A stretch of 64,000 bases of DNA, from positions 1 to 64,000 of the forward strand of contig CBFHOS010000001.1 in the NCBI GenBank assembly GCA_965657645.1. The letters are read 5' to 3'. Shown in pieces: positions 51,334-60,775 of this stretch; position 1 is the first letter of the stretch, and each line of letters starts with the position of its first letter. Origin of the DNA: CBFHOS01 sp965657645. GTDB lineage: Bacteria; Pseudomonadota; Alphaproteobacteria; Puniceispirillales; Puniceispirillaceae. A program made the translations under genes and the position numbers. The notes beneath the pieces were generated by a model. The model ran no database searches. It had not been told where the DNA came from and was given only the letters and a program-made list of their open reading frames with translations.

Positions 51334-53466
51334 TTAGGCGACGTCAAAACGGTCTGCATTCATGACTTTCGTCCACGCGGCCACAAAGTCAGCGGCGAAT
51401 TTATCACCCGCATCATTAGAGCCATAGACTTCGGCAAGAGCGCGAAGCTGGGAGTTTGAGCCAAATACTAGGTCAACCCGTGATGCTGTGCGGAGCACTT
51501 CACCTGTGGCGCGGCTGGTGGCTTCATAAGAATTATAGCCCGTTGCCTTCCACTGCACATCCATCGATAGCAAGGTGCGGAAGAAATCACCGCTTAGCTT
51601 GCCCGGTGTTTTGGTGAACACGCCGTGATTATTGGCACTGATACCAATGTCACGCATGCCGCCGACAAGCACTGTCATTTCAGGTGCCGTCAGACCCAAT
51701 AGATGGGCTTTATCGAGCAGCATTTCCTCAGAGCTAACCTCATTCGGGCCTTGCTGATAGTTCCGGAAGCCATCGGCCGCCGGCTCTAGTACGGCGAAAG
51801 ACTCGACATCGGTTTGTTCCTGTGACGCATCACCGCGTCCCGGGGTAAATTCAGGCGCAATTCCTGTTGCCTGTTCAACACCGACATTACCAGCCAGCAC
51901 AATCACATCCGCAATTGATGCACCGCTTTCGGCCGCAATAGGCGACAAGACATCAAGCACACGCGCCAATTGATCAGGCTTGTTTGCATCCCAGTCTTTT
52001 TGCGGGGCAAGGCGAATACGGGCACCATTGGCACCGCCGCGCATGTCCGAACCACGATAAGTCGAGGCACTGGCCCAAGCGGTTTCAACCATTTCCTGAA
52101 TGCTAAGACCGCTAGCCGCAATCTTGGCTTTCACTGCATCAACATCATAGCCGGTATTGCCAGCAGGCACTGGATCTTGCCAGATCAATTCCTCCTCTGG
52201 CGCCTCTGGACCCATATAGCGCACCCGCGGTCCCATATCACGATGGAGCAACTTGAACCATGCGCGGGCAAATGCCTCGGCAAATTCTTCCGGGTTGGCA
52301 TGAAAACGCTCAGAAATCTTGCGGTAAGCAGGATCCTCACGCATTGCCATATCGGCTGTTGTCATCATTGTAGGTACGCGGATTGATGCATCCTCGGCAT
52401 CTGGTGCCAAATGATCTTCGCTCGCATCAACGGCATGCCAGATATGCGCGCCAGCCGGACTTTTTGTCAGCTCCCACTCATAGCCTAGCAACATGTCAAA
52501 ATAGCCGTTATCCCACTGTGTCGGGTTGGCCGTCCATGCGCCCTCAATACCCGATGTGGTGGTGTCGCGACCAACGCCAGAGCCATGACCGTTAGACCAG
52601 CCAAGACCCATTGCTTCGATCGCCGCACCTTCAGGCTCAGCACCAACCAGCGCTGGATCACCAGCACCATGCGCCTTACCAAAGGTATGACCACCAGCAA
52701 CTAGTGCCACTGTTTCTTCGTCATTCATCGCCATGCGGGCAAAGGTTTCACGCACATCACGGGCACTAGCGAGTGGATCTGGATTACCGTCCGGACCTTC
52801 TGGATTGACATAGATCAAACCCATTTCAACAGCCGCCAACGGGCTAGCTAGCTCGCGGTCACCTGAATAACGCTTGCTGGTGAGCCAGCCAGTTTCGATA
52901 CCCCAATAGATATCTTCCTCTGGTGCCCAGATATCGGCGCGACCACCACTAAAGCCAAACGTTCTGCCGCCCATTGATTCAATGGCAACATTACCGGCAA
53001 GGATCATCAAATCAGCCCAGCTGATATTCTGGCCATATTTCTGTTTGATCGGCCATAATAGACGGCGCGCCTTATCGAGATTGCCGTTATCTGGCCAGCT
53101 ATTCAACGGGGCAAAACGCTGGGCGCCTGTGCCGCCGCCGCCACGTCCGTCACCATTTCTATAGGTACCAGCGGCGTGCCATGTCATCCGGATAAAGAAT
53201 GGGCCGTAATGACCATAGTCAGCAGGCCACCAATCTTGGGAATCCGTCATCAATGCATGCAGATCGGCCTTTAGCGCATCATAATCAAGCGCGTTAAACG
53301 CCTCGGCATAATTGAAATCCTCATCCATCGGGTTTGATGCCGGTGAATGCTGATGAAGGATGCTCAAATTAAGTTGGTTTGGCCACCAATCCGCATTGGA
53401 TGTGCCACTTGCGGCAACACTGGTTTGTCCCCCATGCATGATTGGGCATTTGCTTTCGCCGTCCAT
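51334..53466 (-). CDS. katG: Catalase-peroxidase KatG
   Basis: A 710-residue heme enzyme that removes H2O2. The distal active site is RMTWHAAGTYR (Arg, Trp, His), the proximal heme His is in GGHTFGKAHGAG, and the Tyr of the Met-Tyr-Trp adduct lies in LIYVNPEGPDG. The second, non-heme-binding half is also complete. The ATG at 53466 follows GGAGATATTT; a longer reading has no such site. irr lies upstream on the same strand, so regulation by it is plausible but the operator was not found. Confidence 0.97.
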   Translation of the reverse strand: MDGESKCPIMHGGQTSVAASGTSNADWWPNQLNLSILHQHSPASNPMDEDFNYAEAFNALDYDALKADLHALMTDSQDWWPADYGHYGPFFIRMTWHAAGTYRNGDGRGGGGTGAQRFAPLNSWPDNGNLDKARRLLWPIKQKYGQNISWADLMILAGNVAIESMGGRTFGFSGGRADIWAPEEDIYWGIETGWLTSKRYSGDRELASPLAAVEMGLIYVNPEGPDGNPDPLASARDVRETFARMAMNDEETVALVAGGHTFGKAHGAGDPALVGAEPEGAAIEAMGLGWSNGHGSGVGRDTTTSGIEGAWTANPTQWDNGYFDMLLGYEWELTKSPAGAHIWHAVDASEDHLAPDAEDASIRVPTMMTTADMAMREDPAYRKISERFHANPEEFAEAFARAWFKLLHRDMGPRVRYMGPEAPEEELIWQDPVPAGNTGYDVDAVKAKIAASGLSIQEMVETAWASASTYRGSDMRGGANGARIRLAPQKDWDANKPDQLARVLDVLSPIAAESGASIADVIVLAGNVGVEQATGIAPEFTPGRGDASQEQTDVESFAVLEPAADGFRNYQQGPNEVSSEEMLLDKAHLLGLTAPEMTVLVGGMRDIGISANNHGVFTKTPGKLSGDFFRTLLSMDVQWKATGYNSYEATSRATGEVLRTASRVDLVFGSNSQLRALAEVYGSNDAGDKFAADFVAAWTKVMNADRFDVA

Positions 53467-53585
53467 AAATATCTCCATTTCGAATAAAGTCACGTTGGGA
53501 ATGAATTTCTGAGAACAGAAAATCACATATCTGATAAGTTGGTCAAGTAGATTAGAATGGTTCTAAAGTGCTTTTTTACAAAGGC

Positions 53586-53660
53586 TTTAGGACCTTTGGT
53601 GTAAGCAGGCCTTTAGGCCTGTGGTGCAAGCCGGCCATTTAGGCCTTTGGCGCAATCTGG
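53586..53660. repeat. 26-bp degenerate tandem repeat reaching into the irr 3' end
   Basis: Three degenerate copies with a 26-bp period start TTTAGG at 53586, 53612 and 53638. The third copy overlaps the last codons of the Fur-family gene (stop at 53639-53641). This suggests the gene end was duplicated into the spacer. Confidence 0.75.
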
Positions 53661-54091
53661 ATAATCACGTCAACTGAAGTGATATCGTGGCCATCCGGCG
53701 GATTAGGCAAATCAGCTACCCTCATCTGGTCAGACGGAATATCATAGAGCTGGTCTGCTGCCTGATCATAAAAATGATGGTGGTGATGAATGTTGGTGTC
53801 GAACACATTATAATCGTTATTGAGATTAACCCGGCGTAATAACCCGGCGTCGGTAAACTGGTTCAGCGTGTTGTAAACCGTACCTTCGGCAACGACTATT
53901 CCGGCCTTGGTTATTTCACTCTGCAGGCTATCAGCCGTTACATGCCGATGCCGTCCATCAAGCAATAGTTCGGCAATAAGCAAACGCTGGCGCGTTGGCC
54001 GCAACCCAGCATCACGCATTTTATCTGCTAATGCAGCCTGACCCTCTGAAAGAGGGACGGAAGTCCGTTTAGATTTCACAGCACACAACAT
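53639..54091 (-). CDS. irr: Fur-family regulator, Irr type
   Basis: A 150-residue Fur-superfamily repressor. Its winged HTH has LRPTRQRLLIAELLL and GTVYNTLNQFTDAGLL. The histidine cluster HHHHHFYD with DIPSDQMR resembles the heme/iron-responsive Irr of rhizobia. The C-terminal cysteines of typical Fur are missing. Its divergence from fabA-fabB-fabI is the order known for irr. The start is uncertain: ATG 54091 lies right after AAGG, with GTG/TTG alternatives; a longer reading to 54193 is less likely. Confidence 0.82.
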   Translation of the reverse strand: MLCAVKSKRTSVPLSEGQAALADKMRDAGLRPTRQRLLIAELLLDGRHRHVTADSLQSEITKAGIVVAEGTVYNTLNQFTDAGLLRRVNLNNDYNVFDTNIHHHHHFYDQAADQLYDIPSDQMRVADLPNPPDGHDITSVDVIIQIAPKA

Positions 54092-54190
54092 CCTTAAACA
54101 ACATGGGTGAACAATGGCGGAGGCGGTTTTAATTGTCAATAATCCCTTGGCTTGGCTACCTGTTTCGTGCTTTTTTAGGCTGGTATATGA

Positions 54191-54218
54191 CACCTATCGA
54201 TTGGCACCTATCCATTGG
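54191..54218. repeat. 14-bp tandem duplication in the irr-fabA gap
   Basis: CACCTATCGATTGG and CACCTATCCATTGG lie head to tail with one mismatch. The site is 128 bp upstream of the fabA start in the divergent gap, so it may be a regulator-binding site or a simple duplication. Confidence 0.85.
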
Positions 54219-54345
54219 TTCAGGTCACACGGCACTGACGCTATTTCAATAATGCTTAATCCGGTTGGTTTAGACCCGATTATTTTGTTAAGATCGGATG
54301 CTCCGTAAAAGACAACGCGGACTATTCAAGATTAAGGAAACTTTT

Positions 54346-54864
54346 ATGTCGCCAAGCAATCAAAATTCTTTCACTTATGACGAGCTAATTTCATGCGCGA
54401 AGGGCGAAATGTTCGGCCCCGGCAATCCGCAATTGCCGATGCCACCGATGCTGATGTGCGACCGCATTACCAATATTGACAGTGAGGGCGGGGAATTTGG
54501 CAAAGGCCAGATCGACGCCGAGTTTGATATTCACCCTGATTTGTGGTTTTTCCCCTGTCATTTTGAGGGTGATCCGGTGATGCCAGGTTGTCTGGGCATG
54601 GATGCTTTGTGGCAATTGGTCGGGTTTTTCCTTGGCTGGTCCGGCGGCGAGGGCCGAGGCCGTGCGCTATCTGTTGGTGAGGTAAAATTCACTGGCCAGA
54701 TTCTGCCGACAAACAAAAAGGTGACATTCCGTCTCGACCTTAAACGGGTGATCATGCGCCGGTTGGTTATGGGCATTGCTGATGGCAAGGTTCTGTGTGA
54801 CGGTGAGGTTGTCTTTGAAGCCAACGATATTCGCGTTGGCCTGTTCAAGCCTGAAGGAGAATAG
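54346..54864 (+). CDS. fabA: 3-hydroxydecanoyl-ACP dehydratase/isomerase
   Basis: A 172-residue FabA that makes the cis double bond of unsaturated fatty acids. Catalytic His72 and Asp86 lie in CHFEGDPVMPGCLGMDALWQ. The ATG at 54346 follows AAGGAAA. It is followed by fabB after 2 bp. The FabA/FabB route gives cis-unsaturated acids without FabM or a desaturase. Confidence 0.97.
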   Translation: MSPSNQNSFTYDELISCAKGEMFGPGNPQLPMPPMLMCDRITNIDSEGGEFGKGQIDAEFDIHPDLWFFPCHFEGDPVMPGCLGMDALWQLVGFFLGWSGGEGRGRALSVGEVKFTGQILPTNKKVTFRLDLKRVIMRRLVMGIADGKVLCDGEVVFEANDIRVGLFKPEGE

Positions 54865-54866
54865 AC

Positions 54867-56099
54867 ATGCGCCGTGTTGCTATTACTGGCATAGGGATTG
54901 TCTCTTCAATCGGCAATGATGTCGCCGAGGTAACCCAATCTTTGCGTGACGGAAAATCAGGCATTGTCGCCGCACCGGAATATACCGAACTGGGCTTTCG
55001 TAGTCAGGTGCATGGCACCGTAAAAATGAATGTTGCCGAACATATTGACCGCAAACAGATGCGCTTTATGGGCGAGGGCGCGGCCTATGCCGTGTTGGCT
55101 ATGGAACAGGCAATTGCCGATGCCGGCCTCAGCGAAGATGAAGTGTCAAACCCACGCACCGGCCTGATTGCCGGTTCTGGCGGCCCGTCTACGGCTAATA
55201 TGCTGACGGCGTTTGATACAACGCGGGAAAAAGGTCCAAAGCGTGTTGGCCCGTACATGGTGCCGCGCTGTATGTCGTCAACTGTGTCTGCCTGTATTGC
55301 GACATTCTTCAAAATCAAAGGCCTGAATTATTCGATCACTTCGGCCTGTTCGACGTCGGCGCATTGCATCACCTCTGGTGCGGACGCCATTCGCGCCGGA
55401 AGCCAGGATATTGTGTTTGCTGGTGGCGGCGAGGAATTGCATTGGACATTGTCGGTGTTGTTTGACGCCATGGGTGCGATGTCATCAAAATATAACGACA
55501 CACCAGACAAAGCCTCGCGCGCTTATGATACTGACCGTGACGGTTTTGTTATTGCTGGCGGTGGCGGCATGGTGGTCCTCGAGGATATGGACCGTGCGGT
55601 TGCCCGCGGCGCCAAAATCTATGCTGAACTGGTTGGCTATGGCGCCAATTCAGATGGCCATGACATGGTGGCACCATCGGGCGAAGGCGCGGTGCGGTGC
55701 ATGGAGCTAGCGCTCGCCGGTTTCGATGGACAGCCATTGACCGACAAGGTTGATTACATCAACGCGCATGGCACTTCGACACCAGTTGGTGACGTCAAGG
55801 AACTAGAGGCGGTGCAGAGTGTATTTGGCCCGCGCGGTTATTTGCCAGTGGTGACATCAACAAAGTCATTGACCGGACATTCCCTAGGGGCGACCGGCGT
55901 GCAAGAGGCAATCTATACGATGATCATGATGCAGGAAGGGTTCATTGCCGCCTCGGCCAATATTGATAACCCTGATCCGGCAATCGGTGATATCCCTGTA
56001 CCATCGACCCGCATTGATGATGCTGAAATCAATCTGGCATTGTCTAACTCATTTGGCTTTGGTGGCACCAACGCCACGCTGGCGTTAAAAAAGGTATAA
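54867..56099 (+). CDS. fabB: 3-oxoacyl-ACP synthase I
   Basis: A 410-residue condensing enzyme that elongates unsaturated acyl-ACP. The active Cys161 lies in SACSTSAHC, with histidines in NAHGTSTPVGD and GHSLGATGVQE and a Gly-rich NSFGFGGTN end. The whole protein is present. It sits between fabA and fabI, as is usual in alphaproteobacteria. Confidence 0.97.
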   Translation: MRRVAITGIGIVSSIGNDVAEVTQSLRDGKSGIVAAPEYTELGFRSQVHGTVKMNVAEHIDRKQMRFMGEGAAYAVLAMEQAIADAGLSEDEVSNPRTGLIAGSGGPSTANMLTAFDTTREKGPKRVGPYMVPRCMSSTVSACIATFFKIKGLNYSITSACSTSAHCITSGADAIRAGSQDIVFAGGGEELHWTLSVLFDAMGAMSSKYNDTPDKASRAYDTDRDGFVIAGGGGMVVLEDMDRAVARGAKIYAELVGYGANSDGHDMVAPSGEGAVRCMELALAGFDGQPLTDKVDYINAHGTSTPVGDVKELEAVQSVFGPRGYLPVVTSTKSLTGHSLGATGVQEAIYTMIMMQEGFIAASANIDNPDPAIGDIPVPSTRIDDAEINLALSNSFGFGGTNATLALKKV

Positions 56100-56103
56100 A
56101 TCC

Positions 56104-56889
56104 ATGGCAGGATTAATGGCAGGAAAGCGCGGCCTTATCATGGGCGTCGCAAATGAGCGCTCTATTGCATGGGGCATTGCCGAGGCCGCCGCCAAGCAAG
56201 GCGCGGAACTGGCTTTTTCCTATCAAATGGAAGGCTTTGGCAAACGGCTCCGCCCACTCGCCGAGTCCATCGGCTCTGATCTATTGATCGAATGTGATGT
56301 TGCCCATGAGGGCGCGGTGGCGGGTTGCTTTGATACGCTGGCCAAGACATGGCCAACGATTGATTTTGTCGTTCATGCCCTCGCCTTTTCCGACAAGAAC
56401 GAGCTCAAGGGTGCCTATATGGACACCAGCCGTGATAATTTCATCAATACGATGATGGTGTCGGCATTTTCCTTTACTGAAACGGCGCAGGCAGCCCGCA
56501 AAATGATGCCGAATGGCGGGTCATTATTGACCCTTAGCTATATCGGGGCCCAGCGTATTACCCCTAATTATAATGCAATGGGTGTTGCCAAGGCGGCACT
56601 CGAAGCATCCGTTCGCTATCTTGCGGTTGATCTTGGCGGCGAGAATATTCGGGTAAATGGACTATCCGCCGGACCAATGAAAACCCTAGCCGGCGCCGCC
56701 ATTACCGGCGCGCGGCATATCTACCGTCATTCAGAAGAAAATGCGCCGCTTGGCCGTAATCCTGACATTTACGAAGTCGGAAAATCCGGCCTGTATCTAA
56801 TCTCTGATTTGTCATCAGGTGTTACAGGCGAGACGCATTTTGTTGATGGTGGCTTTAACGCTGTCGCCGTTCCGCCAGAGACACTCTAA
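56104..56889 (+). CDS. fabI: Enoyl-ACP reductase FabI
   Basis: A 261-residue SDR that reduces enoyl-ACP with NADH. Tyr146, Tyr156 and Lys163 lie at the same numbers as in E. coli FabI, within SYIGAQRITPNYNAMGVAK. The cofactor segment GVANERSIAWGIA is also typical. It follows fabB by 4 bp. Triclosan-type inhibitors act on this enzyme class. Confidence 0.97.
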   Translation: MAGLMAGKRGLIMGVANERSIAWGIAEAAAKQGAELAFSYQMEGFGKRLRPLAESIGSDLLIECDVAHEGAVAGCFDTLAKTWPTIDFVVHALAFSDKNELKGAYMDTSRDNFINTMMVSAFSFTETAQAARKMMPNGGSLLTLSYIGAQRITPNYNAMGVAKAALEASVRYLAVDLGGENIRVNGLSAGPMKTLAGAAITGARHIYRHSEENAPLGRNPDIYEVGKSGLYLISDLSSGVTGETHFVDGGFNAVAVPPETL

Positions 56890-56910
56890 TACTAAGAGAC
56901 ACTGGAGGGC

Positions 56911-57891
56911 CTAGTCGCCAAGGTTGGCGCTTTCCCATGCGAGTGCATCACCGACAATCTGATCCAACTGGTCATGCTGTGGTTGCCAATTAAGGCGCTC
57001 ACGCAATAGGCCCGCATCGGCGACCAGATCGGCCGCATCACCGGCACGGCGCGGCGCATCGATCACGTTCAAATTCTTGCCCGACACCCGGGCCACTGAC
57101 TCCAACACATCACGCACAGAACTGCCGCGTCCATAACCGCAATTTGCCACCAGCGGCGCACCGCCTTTATGCAGGTAATTAAGCGCCGCAATATGGGCGC
57201 CGATCAAATCGGTAATATGGATATAATCACGGATACAGGTGCCATCCTCGGTTGGATAATCTGTGCCGAAAACTGACATGCTGTCGCGCTGGCCAGTGGC
57301 TAGCTCGACCGCGACCTTGATCAGATGTGTCGCCGGCTTTGATAATTGCCCCGAACGCCCTTTGGGATCTGCCCCAGCCACATTGAAATACCGCAAAGCC
57401 ACATACGAGAAATCATTAGCCGCCGCAACGTCACGCAAAATATTCTCGGTCATCAGCTTTGACGTGCCATAGGGATTTTCTGGCGCGGGCGTGGCGCTCT
57501 CATCGATCGGGCTATGATCCTGATTGCCATAAACCGCGGCGGTCGATGAAAAGATGAATTTTTTAATGCCATGCTCGATACAGGCCGCGATCAGACGGGC
57601 CGAGCTAATGGTGTTGTTCAAATAATATTTAATCGGGTTTTCAACTGATTCTGGAACCACAATTGACGCCGCAAAATGGGCCACCACGTCAATTTTATGC
57701 GCCCCAAATACGGCATCAGTTACCGCATTATCGGCGATATTCCCGCGAAACACCGGAACGCCGGCCGGCACTAGCCGTTCATGACCAGTTGAAAAATCAT
57801 CAATGATGACAGGCTCGTGACCCGCATCAAGCAGGGCCAAAACCATGTTGCTACCAATATATCCAGCACCGCCGGTTACTAGAACTTTCAT
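56911..57891 (-). CDS. galE: UDP-glucose 4-epimerase
   Basis: A 326-residue extended SDR that interconverts UDP-glucose and UDP-galactose. It has GGAGYIGSNM, SSTAAVYG and the catalytic Tyr-x3-Lys in NPYGTSK. Start at 57891 follows GGGG in the chosen region; an in-frame start eight codons earlier is weaker. It supplies galactose units for surface polysaccharides and converges on fabI. Confidence 0.93.
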   Translation of the reverse strand: MKVLVTGGAGYIGSNMVLALLDAGHEPVIIDDFSTGHERLVPAGVPVFRGNIADNAVTDAVFGAHKIDVVAHFAASIVVPESVENPIKYYLNNTISSARLIAACIEHGIKKFIFSSTAAVYGNQDHSPIDESATPAPENPYGTSKLMTENILRDVAAANDFSYVALRYFNVAGADPKGRSGQLSKPATHLIKVAVELATGQRDSMSVFGTDYPTEDGTCIRDYIHITDLIGAHIAALNYLHKGGAPLVANCGYGRGSSVRDVLESVARVSGKNLNVIDAPRRAGDAADLVADAGLLRERLNWQPQHDQLDQIVGDALAWESANLGD

Positions 57892-57958
57892 TATCGGCCC
57901 CATATTCCAGCGCAAGAAACACGCTAGTTAGTGTTTATCAAATACAGTTTACGCAAAG

Positions 57959-57986
57959 AAAAAGGCGGGACAAGCCCGCCTTTTAT
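57959..57986 (-). terminator. Terminator after pnp
   Basis: CCCGCCTTT pairs with AAAGGCGGG around a 5-nt loop, and the minus strand continues TTTTTC. It lies about 20 bp after the pnp stop. A run of T also follows on the plus strand, so it may work for both strands. Confidence 0.88.
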
Positions 57987-58004
57987 AATTTAACAGCGCT
58001 GATG

Positions 58005-60128
58005 TTATTCAGCTGATTCTTCAGCCGCAGCGGCCTCAAGATCGGCACCAGTTTCCTGATCAACACGCTTCATCGACAGCTTTACTTTACCGCGATCATC
58101 AAAGCCGATGACTTTGACTTTAACCATGTCGCCTTCTTTACAGATGTCGGTGGTCTTTTCGGTGCGGCCATCCTGTAGCTCAGAGATATGAACCAGACCG
58201 TCTTTCGCGCCGAGGAAATTGACGAATGCGCCAAAATCAACAGTCTTCACGACTTTACCGTCATAGATCACACCCAGCTCAGGCTCGGCAACAATGTCAC
58301 GAATACGGGCAACCGCAGCTTCACCAGACGTACCGGTTACCGCCGCAACTTTGACTGTACCGTCATCTTCGATATCGATCTTGGCACCTGTTGTTTCACA
58401 GATTTCGCGAATGATCTTGCCACCTGGGCCAATGATGTCGCGGATCTTATCAACAGGGATCTGCAAGGTTGTGATCTTCGGCGCACTATCGGCCAAGCCG
58501 TCACGTGCAGAGGTCAATGCCTTGGCCATTTCACCGAGGATGTGGATCCGGCCGCCACGGGCCTGGTCCAGAGCAACTTCCATGATTGCCGAATTGATCG
58601 AGGTGATCTTGATGTCCATCTGCAATGAGGTAATACCAGCCTCAGAGCCAGCCACCTTAAAGTCCATGTCACCAAGATGATCTTCGTCACCTAGAATGTC
58701 AGACAGAACAGCGTAATCATCGCCTTCCTTGATCAGACCCATTGCAATACCAGCAACCGGACGCGCCATCGGCACGCCAGCATCCATCAATGCCAATGAA
58801 CCACCACAAACGGTTGCCATCGATGATGAGCCGTTTGATTCAGTGATTTCTGATACAAGGCGGATGGTGTAAGGGAATGCCTCTTTGGTTGGCAACATCG
58901 GACGAATTGCCCGCCATGCCAGCTTGCCATGACCAATTTCACGACGACCCGGAGAACCAACGCGGCCCGCCTCACCGACTGAATATGGTGGGAAGTTGTA
59001 GTGAAGCATGAAGTTCGACCGGCTCTCGCCAACCAACGCATCAATGATCTGCTCGTCCTGACCAGTACCAAGCGTGGCAACAACCATCGCCTGTGTCTCG
59101 CCGCGGGTAAACAGAGATGAACCGTGAGCGCGTGGCAAAAAGCCAGCTTCGGCAACAATCTGACGCACTGTTTTCGTGTCACGTCCATCGATACGCACGC
59201 CAGTTTTCAAAATGGCACCACGAACGATGTCGGCTTCCATGCCCTTGATCAAACCACCAACAAGAACGGCGTCATATTCGTCACCAAGCTTTGCTTTTGC
59301 ATCGGTGCGAACAACTGCCAGAGCGGCCTGACGCTCAGATTTGTCAGCCAGCTTGTAAGCGGCCTCAAAGCCAGATTTGAACTCTTCAAGAACAGCGTTG
59401 ATTTCGCCTGTTTCGGCTGGCTCTTCCGGCAATGGGCGCGGCTCTTTTGCACATGATTCAGCCAATTCGATGATCGCATCGATAACCGGCTTGATTGCGT
59501 CATGGCCAAAGTTAACAGCGCCAAGCATGATTTCTTCAGACAGCTCTTGAGCTTCTGATTCAACCATCAACACACCTTCATGCGTGCCGGCCATAACCAT
59601 ATCCAATGCTGTTTCTTCCATCTGGTCGACGGTCGGGTTCAACACATAGGCATCATTGATCCAGCCAATGCGGGCCGCGGCAATCGGGCCAAAGAACGGC
59701 ACGCCAGACAAGGTCAATGCGGCTGAGGCGCCAATCATTGCGGCGATGTCAGGATTGTTTTCCATGTCATGCGCAAGAACCGTACAGATAACCTGAGTCT
59801 CACATTTGAATGAGCTTGGGAATAGCGGACGGATCGGCCGGTCAATCAAACGACAAACCAGTGTTTCGTTTTCAGATGGGCGTCCTTCACGCTTGAAGAA
59901 GCCACCCGGGATCTTACCAGCGGCAAACGCCTTTTCCTGATAATTCACGGTCAATGGGAAGAAGTCCTGACCCGGCTTTGCCTTTTGCGCAGCAACAGCT
60001 GTACAAAGCACGATGGTTTCACCAAGGGTGACCATAACAGCGCCGTCAGCCTGACGGGCAACTTTACCAGATTCAAGAATTAGAGGCGTACCGCCCCAAT
60101 CCAATTCTTTGCGGAAAATTTTGAACAT
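58005..60128 (-). CDS. pnp: Polyribonucleotide nucleotidyltransferase
   Basis: A 707-residue 3'-5' exoribonuclease using phosphate (PNPase). Two RNase PH domains (QEKAFAAGKIPGGFFKREGRP in the first, FNFMLHYNFPPYSVGE-like in the second) are joined by a helical region; then the KH (VDKIRDIIGPGGKIIREIC) and S1 (GAFVNFLGAKDGLVHISEL) domains bind RNA. It acts in mRNA decay and quality control. It lies downstream of rpsO with a structured leader between them. Confidence 0.97.
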   Translation of the reverse strand: MFKIFRKELDWGGTPLILESGKVARQADGAVMVTLGETIVLCTAVAAQKAKPGQDFFPLTVNYQEKAFAAGKIPGGFFKREGRPSENETLVCRLIDRPIRPLFPSSFKCETQVICTVLAHDMENNPDIAAMIGASAALTLSGVPFFGPIAAARIGWINDAYVLNPTVDQMEETALDMVMAGTHEGVLMVESEAQELSEEIMLGAVNFGHDAIKPVIDAIIELAESCAKEPRPLPEEPAETGEINAVLEEFKSGFEAAYKLADKSERQAALAVVRTDAKAKLGDEYDAVLVGGLIKGMEADIVRGAILKTGVRIDGRDTKTVRQIVAEAGFLPRAHGSSLFTRGETQAMVVATLGTGQDEQIIDALVGESRSNFMLHYNFPPYSVGEAGRVGSPGRREIGHGKLAWRAIRPMLPTKEAFPYTIRLVSEITESNGSSSMATVCGGSLALMDAGVPMARPVAGIAMGLIKEGDDYAVLSDILGDEDHLGDMDFKVAGSEAGITSLQMDIKITSINSAIMEVALDQARGGRIHILGEMAKALTSARDGLADSAPKITTLQIPVDKIRDIIGPGGKIIREICETTGAKIDIEDDGTVKVAAVTGTSGEAAVARIRDIVAEPELGVIYDGKVVKTVDFGAFVNFLGAKDGLVHISELQDGRTEKTTDICKEGDMVKVKVIGFDDRGKVKLSMKRVDQETGADLEAAAAEESAE

Positions 60129-60351
60129 TTATTTTATCTCTCTCGTACATTCAGTTCCGGGCATAACAATTCTCCAGCCATTATTAACTGGTGAATAAGA
60201 TCAAGGGGTAGGGGGTGTTTTCATGGTGCCAGTCTCAGTCCGTCTGGCAAAGTGGGGCACCCTCATGCAATTTGGGCCCGATTAATTTTAATCCCTTTTT
60301 ATCTCGGCCCATTTCTGGCACGCAACAGAGATAAATGCAAACATAAATGGC

Positions 60352-60442
60352 AAATAGCCGCCGCAACTGGCGCATATTCAGACACTCTAATACAAGGATT
60401 AGGGGGCCTTTTATGAATGCGGCAGATAGGCGGCGGCTATTT
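60352..60442 (-). promoter_or_regulatory. Stem between rpsO and pnp
   Basis: AAATAGCCGCCGC (60352-60364) and GCGGCGGCTATTT (60430-60442) are perfect inverted arms around 65 nt that contain a second hairpin, CTAAT/ATTAG (60387-60402). It begins about 15 nt after the rpsO stop on the minus strand. In enteric bacteria this junction carries a terminator and an RNase III site for pnp autoregulation, so a similar role is likely. The other bases between 60129 and 60351 show nothing recognised. Confidence 0.65.
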
Positions 60443-60456
60443 TGATAGTGGGTAGA

Positions 60457-60726
60457 TTAGCGGCGCAGGCCGAGCTTTTCGATTAGCTCTTTATACGCAG
60501 CAGCATCACCGGCTTTGATATAGTCAAGAAGACTACGGCGCTGGCCAACCATAGAGAGCAGACCACGGCGTGAGCCAAAGTCTTTCTTATGGGTTTTTAG
60601 ATGCTCTGTAAGATTACGAATGCGCTCTGACAGGATTGCAACCTGTACAGCAGATGATCCAGAATCTTTGTCGTTCTTGCCAAATTCAACAATGAGTTCA
60701 GCTTTACGTTCGTTTGTTATCGACAT
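60457..60726 (-). CDS. rpsO: 30S ribosomal protein S15
   Basis: An 89-residue S15, which binds the central domain of 16S rRNA. It has HKKDFGSRRGLLSMVGQRRSLL and ends in KLGLRR. ATG 60726 follows AGGAGG; an upstream TTG is not needed. It lies between truB and pnp, in the classic order. Confidence 0.98.
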   Translation of the reverse strand: MSITNERKAELIVEFGKNDKDSGSSAVQVAILSERIRNLTEHLKTHKKDFGSRRGLLSMVGQRRSLLDYIKAGDAAAYKELIEKLGLRR

Positions 60727-60775
60727 CAAAACCTCCTAACGGTTTTACCGATATGATGGCAAGCCACCAACCAGT

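Noticed and set aside
56879..60393. Shared GACACTCTAATAC sequence after fabI and before pnp
   Set aside because: The 13-bp match, part of which covers the fabI stop, is compatible with chance and has no structure around it.
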